From Acidobacteriota bacterium (GTDB taxonomy: Bacteria; Acidobacteriota; Vicinamibacteria; Marinacidobacterales; Marinacidobacteraceae), in NCBI GenBank assembly GCA_009835985.1, contig VXWI01000010.1, forward strand, positions 1 to 64,000: a DNA stretch of 64,000 bases, read 5' to 3'. The translations under genes were made by a program, and so were the position numbers. Below the pieces are notes generated by a model. The model worked only from the letters and a program-made list of their open reading frames with translations, did not search any database and was not told the DNA's origin. Every line of letters begins with the position of its first letter. Within the stretch, counting starts at the first letter, position 1. This document shows, one piece after another, positions 58,650 through 64,000 of the stretch.

Positions 58650-58952
58650 ATGCTTCCCACACTGCTCCAGGCGGACCCGGCCGGCGGCGCGTTCGGCATG
58701 CAGATCGTGCTGTTCGCCATCATTTTCGGGATCTTCTACTTCATCGTTTTCCGCCCGATGCGCAAGCGCCAGCGGGAGACCGAAGCGATGCTGCGGAGCC
58801 TCGAACGCGGGGCCCGGGTGGTGACGACCGGCGGCATACACGGGACCATCGCCGGGATTCAGGGTGACATCGTGCAGCTCAAGGTCGCCGAGTCGGTCAA
58901 GCTGCAGATCTCGAAGAGCGCTGTCGCCAGCGTGATCGACAGAAAGCACTGA
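58650..58952 (+). CDS. yajC: Preprotein translocase accessory subunit YajC
   Basis: 100 residues. One transmembrane helix (QIVLFAIIFGIFYFIVF, about residues 18-34) followed by the conserved FRPMRKRQRE and the small cytoplasmic domain GARVVTTGGIHGTIAGI. YajC associates with SecDF and the Sec channel. The ATG at 58650 gives the standard short N-terminus. Frame is open further upstream to 58602. Confidence 0.93.
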   Translation: MLPTLLQADPAGGAFGMQIVLFAIIFGIFYFIVFRPMRKRQRETEAMLRSLERGARVVTTGGIHGTIAGIQGDIVQLKVAESVKLQISKSAVASVIDRKH

Positions 58953-58983
58953 GCGCCAGGACGGCAGTTCGAGCAGCCTACTG

Positions 58984-60522
58984 ATGGCCCGACGCCTTCG
59001 CCTCAAAGGAGTCCTGCTCCTTCTCCTGGTGGCGGGGCTCGTCTACGTGGTCAACCCGCCCCGGGACACCCTCGTGCTGGGGCTGGATCTGCAGGGCGGC
59101 ATTCACCTCGTGATGCGGGTCCACACCGAGGACGCGGTGCGGGTGCTGACCGACGAGACCGCCGAGCAGTTCGCCGAGAACCTCGACAACCAGGAAATCG
59201 ACTTCGCGGACATCGAAACCGAAGGACTGGGACAACTCACCATCCTGAACCTGGATGAGTCACGGCTCCGTGAAGTCCGGGACACTGTCGCCTTCAGCTG
59301 GCCGGGCTGGGACCTGCGGAGCGCCGGCGGCGGCGACTGGTCGTTCAACCTCCGCCCCAGCGAAGAGATCGTGGTCCGCGAACAGACGGTCACCCAGGCG
59401 ATGGAGACCATTCGCCGCCGGGTGGACGAGCTGGGGGTCGCGGAGCCGGTGATCACGACCCACGGGAACACCGGCGACCAGATCCTCGTGCAGTTGCCCG
59501 GCTACGAAGACGTGGCGCGGGCCAAGGAGATCATCCAGGCCACGGCCCAGCTCGAACTCCGGCTCGTGCAGGCGGGGCCCGCCCTCGACGAGGCGGCCCT
59601 GCCCCCGCTGAACAGCTCGGTGGAGAACATTCCGACGGAACTGCCCACCGGCGCGATCGGCTACTACCAGGTCAACCGGGTCGCCGCCATCACCGGCCGC
59701 GACCTCCGGAACGCCCGGCAGGCGATCGACTTCCAGACGAACACCCCCAACGTGGAGTTCAGCCTGCACGCCGAGGGCGCCTCCCGGTTCCGCGACTTCA
59801 CCGGCGCCAACGTGGGCCGCCAGATGGCCATCGTTCTCGATGACTTGGCGGTCTCCGCCCCGGTCATCCAGAGCCCGATCTACGACCAGGGCCAGATCAC
59901 CGGGAACTTCACCGTGGACGAAGCCGTGGATCTGGCGCTGGTGCTGCGCGCCGGAGCGCTCCCCGCATCCCTCGAGTACCAGGAGGAACGCACCGTCGGA
60001 CCTTCCCTCGGCGCGGACTCGATCCGCAGCGGGGTGACGGCATCGCTCGCCGGCCTGGCGGGCGTTTTGCTCTTCATCATCTTCTACTACCGGCTCTCGG
60101 GAATGAACGCCGTCGTCGCGTTGCTCCTGAACCTCCTGATCCTGGTGGGCGCGATGGCGTACTTCGCCGCCACCCTGACGCTCCCGGGCATCGCCGGCGT
60201 CATCCTGACCATCGGCATGGGGGTGGATGCGAACGTGCTCATCTTCGAGCGCATCAAGGAGGAAATGCGAACCGGAAAGCCCCCCCGGACGGCCATTTCG
60301 GTGGGGTTCTCGCGCGTCTTCTGGACGATCGTGGATGCGAACATGACGAGCCTGGTAGCCGCCGCCATCCTCTTCCAGTTCGGCACCGGCCCCGTCCAGG
60401 GGTTCGCGGTGACCCTCAGCATCGGGCTGGTGAGCAACGTGTTCACCGCCATGTTCGTGTCTCGCTACATCTTCGATCTGGTGCTCTCCGGACGGCGCCA
60501 GGTCGCCGCGCTCAGCATCTAG
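58984..60522 (+). CDS. secD: Protein translocase subunit SecD
   Basis: 512 residues. Proton-driven factor that helps pull proteins through SecYEG. The first helix (about residues 8-23) is followed by LGLDLQGGIHLVMRV, the periplasmic domain with METIRRRVDELGVAEPVI and GRDLRNARQAIDFQTNTP, then five helices in the C-terminal third (from about residue 345), with GMGVDANVLIFERIKEEMR. That segment holds the conserved Asp for proton movement. Followed by secF after 18 bases. Confidence 0.95.
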   Translation: MARRLRLKGVLLLLLVAGLVYVVNPPRDTLVLGLDLQGGIHLVMRVHTEDAVRVLTDETAEQFAENLDNQEIDFADIETEGLGQLTILNLDESRLREVRDTVAFSWPGWDLRSAGGGDWSFNLRPSEEIVVREQTVTQAMETIRRRVDELGVAEPVITTHGNTGDQILVQLPGYEDVARAKEIIQATAQLELRLVQAGPALDEAALPPLNSSVENIPTELPTGAIGYYQVNRVAAITGRDLRNARQAIDFQTNTPNVEFSLHAEGASRFRDFTGANVGRQMAIVLDDLAVSAPVIQSPIYDQGQITGNFTVDEAVDLALVLRAGALPASLEYQEERTVGPSLGADSIRSGVTASLAGLAGVLLFIIFYYRLSGMNAVVALLLNLLILVGAMAYFAATLTLPGIAGVILTIGMGVDANVLIFERIKEEMRTGKPPRTAISVGFSRVFWTIVDANMTSLVAAAILFQFGTGPVQGFAVTLSIGLVSNVFTAMFVSRYIFDLVLSGRRQVAALSI

Positions 60523-60540
60523 CGGGCTGGCGGGAACCGA

Positions 60541-61530
60541 ATGGACATCCTCGGCGACACCCGGATCGACTGGATCAAGTACCGCTGGTGGTTCGCCGGC
60601 ATCTCCCTCGCCCTCCTCGTCGCCGGCGTCTTCGACGTGATCCGCAAGGACGGTCTTCGCTACGGGATCGATTTCTCGGAGGGCACCATGGTGGTGGCCA
60701 AGTTCGCCGAGGCGCCGGAAATCGATGAGGTGCGGGCCGTCGTCAACGATCTGGGGTACGGGAGCGCGGTCATCCAGAGCTACGACCGCCCCGAAATGAA
60801 CCAGGTCATGATCCGGGTCGAGAAGGCGGCGGAAGACGAAACCGGGGGGGCTGCGGGCCAGCAGTCAACGGAAGCCGGAATCGACGAGACGGCCAACCGG
60901 ATCCTCGCGGCTTTGAGGGGCGGGGCCGCCGGCGAGCTGGTCTCCTCGAGCACCGAAATCGTGGGGCCGGTGGTGGGCGAGGAACTCCGGCGGCGCGCGC
61001 GGAACGCCACTCTGATGGCTCTCTTCGCGATGCTCATCTACATCGGTTTTCGATTCGAGCCGGTGTACGGGGTCGGCGCCACCGTAGCGGTCATCCACGA
61101 CGTGCTGGTGACGCTCGCTCTCGTGTCCCTCTTCAACTACGAGATCAGTCTGAACGTAATCGCCGCGTTCATGACACTCGTGGGCTACTCGGTGAACGAC
61201 ACGATCGTCATCTTCGACCGGGTGCGGGAAAACCGCCACATCCATCGGCGTCTGGATCTCGGGGCGATCGTCAACCTGTCGATCAACCAGACCCTCCGGC
61301 GCACCGTTCTCACCTCGGGGCTGACCCTCCTCGCCGTGGGGGCGCTGCTGACCTGGGGCGGCGAGGTGCTCCGGGCCTTCTCCTTCGTGCTGGTGGCCGG
61401 GGTCTTCGTGGGCACGTATTCCTCGATCGCGATCGCTTCACCGATCGTGCTGTGGTGGCGCTCGGTACGCGGCGGGACGGCCGCCACCGCGGAGCAGCAG
61501 CGGCCGCAGGCGCCCCCGGTCAGGGTCTGA
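60541..61530 (+). CDS. secF: Protein translocase subunit SecF
   Basis: 329 residues with six membrane helices. Features: YRWWFAGISLALLVAG, GIDFSEGTMVVAKF, EIVGPVVGEELRRRA at the end of the periplasmic loop, ATVAVIHDVLVTLAL, and SVNDTIVIFDRVREN (proton path). An inserted acidic stretch lies in the periplasmic part (about residues 97-115). C-terminal helix GVFVGTYSSIAIASPIVLWW is typical. Confidence 0.95.
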   Translation: MDILGDTRIDWIKYRWWFAGISLALLVAGVFDVIRKDGLRYGIDFSEGTMVVAKFAEAPEIDEVRAVVNDLGYGSAVIQSYDRPEMNQVMIRVEKAAEDETGGAAGQQSTEAGIDETANRILAALRGGAAGELVSSSTEIVGPVVGEELRRRARNATLMALFAMLIYIGFRFEPVYGVGATVAVIHDVLVTLALVSLFNYEISLNVIAAFMTLVGYSVNDTIVIFDRVRENRHIHRRLDLGAIVNLSINQTLRRTVLTSGLTLLAVGALLTWGGEVLRAFSFVLVAGVFVGTYSSIAIASPIVLWWRSVRGGTAATAEQQRPQAPPVRV

Positions 61531-61575
61531 CTCCCCTCGGCGCCAAGTTCGCGCGCTCCCGCGCCGGCGGGCCGC

Positions 61576-61581
61576 TAGACT
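61576..61581 (+). promoter_or_regulatory. -10-like TAGACT upstream of the first TonB-family gene
   Basis: TAGACT ends 22 bases before the GTG at 61604. Predicted leader about 15 bases. It suggests transcription separate from secF. Confidence 0.35.
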
Positions 61582-61603
61582 CGGCGAGCGAGGTTCGTAC
61601 GAA

Positions 61604-62374
61604 GTGCCGCCTGGACGCTCAAGGGGAAGGACGCGGGTCGGCCTCGGGATGCCACACACGCCCTCGCCCGGCTTCGGTATTTCCCTGCCGCTCGGAATCA
61701 CGCTGCACGGCGCTCTGCTGGCGGCGCTGCTTCACCCCTCCTTCGAGGTGCGCACTGACCAGCTTCCCGCGTTCGAGGCGTACCGGATCCATCTCTTTGC
61801 GCCTCCCGCGGCCGCGCTCCGCCTGGGGGACCCCACCGCGGAACCCGAACCCGAGCAATCGACGGGAGCAATCCGCGATACGGTGGCAAGGCTCGCTCCC
61901 CTCTTCGCGCGCACGGATCTGGTCGAGGTGCTCGAAGCGATCGAGATCCCGTCGTCGTTCGGGGCCGAGCACGGGATTCCGGACGGATTCTGGGAGGGGC
62001 TGGAATTCGGGGAACCGGCCGGCGTGGTCGGCGGGATTCCCGGAGGCGTTCCGGGCGGACAGATCGGCGGCCTCCGGGCAGCGGCCGATCCCGTGCTCCC
62101 TCCGCCGGACGAACCCCCCGCGGCGCTTTCGATGCCGCGTCCGCGCTTCCCGAAGCAGGCGCTGCGGGACGGCGTCCGCGGGCGGGTCGTCCTGCGGGGC
62201 CTGATCACGGAGCGCGGGACGGTGGAAGTCCTCCGGGTTCTCCGCTCCGTCCCGGGACTGAACGCGGAGGCCATTCGGGTCGTGGAGTCGGAATGGCGGT
62301 TCCGCCCGGCCCAGCGGAACGGCCGGCCGGTGGCCTCGCTCAGCAACCTCGTGGTTCGTTTCTCCCTCCGTTGA
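61604..62374 (+). CDS. TonB-family energy transducer (first of two)
   Basis: 256 residues from a GTG; an ATG at 61649 is an alternative. A membrane anchor lies near residues 27-43 (ISLPLGITLHGALLAALL). A linker with acidic and Pro-rich parts follows, including GGIPGGVPGGQIGG. The C-terminal TonB domain (about 175-256) has MPRPRFPKQALRDGVRGRV, then VVLRGLITERGTVEVLRVLR and AIRVVESEWRFRPAQRNGRPV. It would transmit proton-motive energy to outer-membrane receptors. A second, more typical TonB gene follows after 338 bases. Confidence 0.85.
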   Translation: MPPGRSRGRTRVGLGMPHTPSPGFGISLPLGITLHGALLAALLHPSFEVRTDQLPAFEAYRIHLFAPPAAALRLGDPTAEPEPEQSTGAIRDTVARLAPLFARTDLVEVLEAIEIPSSFGAEHGIPDGFWEGLEFGEPAGVVGGIPGGVPGGQIGGLRAAADPVLPPPDEPPAALSMPRPRFPKQALRDGVRGRVVLRGLITERGTVEVLRVLRSVPGLNAEAIRVVESEWRFRPAQRNGRPVASLSNLVVRFSLR

Positions 62375-62712
62375 ACGAGGCCGGCGACGGGGATTCCCGC
62401 GGTCCGCTGCGCTCCGCGGATGGCCCCGGCGGCCTCCGCTCCAGGGAGAGACAAACGGGAAGCAACGCGGCCGCCACGGGCCGTCCCGGGACCGCGGCGC
62501 GAGCCCCTCACGGCGGTCCGCCCAGGCAGTGATTCTCGGTTGACATGGCGGGGGCCCGAGTGCTAGTTTCTCCACCTTCATCAGGCAGCCTGGCAAGTCG
62601 TCTGCCGTCCCGCAGGGGCCTCGGACCCGGCGGCTATCCGGGCTGTTGTCAGCTTCCCCCTTCGCCTTCTCCCCGCTGTTGAGGGAGGGGCGGATCGGGA
62701 AAGGAGCCTAAC
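62375..62712. other. Intergenic region with promoter and leader of the tonB-exbB unit
   Basis: No gene seen. It holds the promoter described at 62542-62571 and then a leader of about 140 bases. The leader ends in AAGGAG (62701-62706), seven bases before the tonB GTG. Confidence 0.7.
62542..62571 (+). promoter_or_regulatory. Sigma-70-type promoter of the second tonB gene
   Basis: A perfect -35 TTGACA (62542-62547), an 18-base spacer and -10 TAGTTT (62566-62571) with an upstream TG (TGCTAGTTT). It is the clearest two-box promoter in the window. Confidence 0.65.
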
Positions 62713-63423
62713 GTGTCAAGAGAGCCAAACTTCAAACTGGCGGGCCGCGACCAGAATCTCGGCCGTTCCCTCGGCAGTTTCGCCTTCTCGTTTCTGCTCC
62801 AGGGCGGCGCCGTGGTGGCGTTCATCGTCATTCCCATTCTCGCTGTCAACCTCCCCACTCCGGAAGGCATCATGACCTTCATGGCCGCGGCCCCGCCACC
62901 GCCACCGCCGCCGCCGCCGCCACCGCCACCGAAGGCCAGGCGCCGCGCTGCTCCGAAGCCGGTTCTCAACACGACTCCGCAGTTCGTGGCGCCGGTGGAC
63001 ATTCCGGACGACCTCGGTGACGCCGGGGTGGACTTCGGAGTTCCCGGCGGCGTCGAGGGTGGAGTTCCCGGCGGGATCATCGGCGGTATCGTCGGCGGCC
63101 TGCCTTCGGGCCCCCCGCCCCCGCCGCCCAAGGCCGCTCCGGTCCGCGTCGGCGGAGAGATCCGGGAGCCGACCCGCACGGTCTACGTGCAGCCCATCTA
63201 TCCGGAAATCGCCAAGCAGGCCCGCGTCTCGGGAGTGGTGATCCTCGAGGCCATCATCGACCCGTCCGGCAACGTGACGAACATCTCGGTGCTTCGCTCG
63301 ATTCCCCTGCTCGACCAGGCGGCAATGGACGCGGTGCGGCAGTGGAGATACCAACCCACTCTGCTCAACGGCGTGCCGGTTCCCATCGTCATGACCGTGA
63401 CGGTAACCTTCAACCTTGGCTGA
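62713..63423 (+). CDS. tonB: TonB energy transducer (second of two)
   Basis: 236 residues from a GTG with AAGGAG upstream. Membrane anchor at about residues 23-45. Next is a run of about 13 prolines (residues 59-73) and a basic patch, then a Gly-rich segment with GGVEGGVPGGIIGGIVGG, and a second proline run. The C-terminal domain (about 155-236) has YVQPIYPEIAKQARVSGVV, LEAIIDPSGNVTNISVLRS and AVRQWRYQPTLLNGVPVPI. Such Pro and GGVPGG spacers are frequent in Acidobacteriota TonB proteins. ExbB is encoded next. Confidence 0.92.
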   Translation: MSREPNFKLAGRDQNLGRSLGSFAFSFLLQGGAVVAFIVIPILAVNLPTPEGIMTFMAAAPPPPPPPPPPPPPKARRRAAPKPVLNTTPQFVAPVDIPDDLGDAGVDFGVPGGVEGGVPGGIIGGIVGGLPSGPPPPPPKAAPVRVGGEIREPTRTVYVQPIYPEIAKQARVSGVVILEAIIDPSGNVTNISVLRSIPLLDQAAMDAVRQWRYQPTLLNGVPVPIVMTVTVTFNLG

Positions 63424-63616
63424 CGCCGATCCGGAACGACGACCCCGGAAGCCCGGTTTTCCAGTCCAGACCACCCAGTTTCATCAAGGCTGATTTCGCC
63501 CTGCCCACGATGCGGATTGACCGGATCCCAGCGATCCGACTCGTACCGATCCTCAGTCCGGTCCCGGGCAGGAGAAGCCAAACGCTTTTTTCCTAGATCC
63601 CAGGAGGACGAACGGA

Positions 63617-64000
63617 ATGTCTTTTGACTTGCTTGAGATCTGGTCCCACATGGGGCCGGCTGCAAAGCTCATCAACGGCGTGATGGCCATCATGTCGGTT
63701 TATTCGCTCTCGGTCATGATCGAGCGCTGGCTGACCTACCAGAAGGCGAAGGGCCAGTCGCGCGGCTACTCCGTGCGCATCGCCAAGGAGCTCAAGGCAG
63801 GCAACATCGACAGTGCCATCAAGGTGAGCAAGGACAAGGATGTCAAGAACAGCCACCTCGCCAAAGTGCTGCTGGCCGGACTTCAGGAAATCCAGTTCCA
63901 GACCGAGGAAGGTAGCGGGGACAAGGACATCACGATGGAAGCGGCCCACCGGGCCATCCAGCGGGCCACCGCCATCAGCATGATGGACCTGCGCCGCAAT
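63617..64000 (+). CDS. exbB: ExbB/TolQ/MotA family proton channel (cut by window edge)
   Basis: First 128 residues only. N-terminal region KLINGVMAIMSVYSLSVMIERWLTYQKAK is the first membrane helix with the following cytoplasmic stretch. The helix AAHRAIQRATAISMMDLRR leads toward the second helix beyond the edge. It would form the proton channel that powers the TonB protein encoded upstream. ATG preceded by AGGAGG nine bases before. The 193 bases between tonB and this gene hold no gene. Confidence 0.9.
   Translation, partial: MSFDLLEIWSHMGPAAKLINGVMAIMSVYSLSVMIERWLTYQKAKGQSRGYSVRIAKELKAGNIDSAIKVSKDKDVKNSHLAKVLLAGLQEIQFQTEEGSGDKDITMEAAHRAIQRATAISMMDLRRN

Overview
The window is about 64 kb of strongly GC-rich bacterial chromosome, densely packed with core genes. 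The organism is Gram-negative: there are porin-like, TolC-like and TonB/ExbB genes, LspA and Lgt lipoprotein enzymes, and RseP. Secreted proteins with PSD-type (DUF1587/1592/1588/1585) and DUF1552 domains next to a secreted ankyrin protein, plus TonB proteins rich in proline and GGVPGG repeats, point to Acidobacteriota or a neighbouring phylum. That placement is an inference from gene content and would need a marker-gene tree.

Layout. 1-7.1 kb: selB (cut by the left edge), a secreted cyanophycinase-like peptidase, apaH, a Ppx/GppA phosphatase, an OprO/OprP-like porin and pheA. 7.1-11.7 kb: a PhoB/PhoR-like two-component pair and RNase R. 11.7-25 kb: tRNA-Leu(CAG), a structured repeat, a small lipoprotein, tRNA-Leu(TAG), then tig-clpP and clpX-engB-rho, with clpP and clpX separated by a 6.5 kb block of exported proteins. 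25-37 kb: rpmE, prfA-prmC, a sodium/solute symporter with a crotonase-fold protein, a GNAT protein, lspA-lgt-rluD and pyrR-pyrB-pyrC. 37-49 kb: a TolC-like protein, truA, uppS-cdsA facing rseP and dxr, a MenC/NSAR-type enolase, a HEAT-repeat/cyclophilin fusion, a Cof-type phosphatase and tgt. 49.3-58.4 kb: an integrated island with a type III restriction-modification system and a tyrosine integrase. 58.6-64 kb: yajC-secD-secF, two TonB-family genes and the start of exbB (cut by the right edge).

Three observations stand out. First, a structured repeat occurs twice: intact after tRNA-Leu(CAG), and split between tgt and yajC. Both copies form the same series of stems although the stem sequences differ, so base pairing seems to be conserved. 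Second, the island sits exactly inside the second copy and is bounded by 16-bp direct repeats, so the repeat served as its integration site. Third, the type III methyltransferase gene carries an 11-G tract that puts its C-terminal third out of frame, which suggests phase variation.

Many transcription-unit starts show a TANNNT hexamer only 6-13 bases before the start codon, often without a clear ribosome binding site. This suggests frequent leaderless transcription. Two genes (prmC and the HEAT/cyclophilin gene) have no canonical start codon in the right place and may start at CTG.
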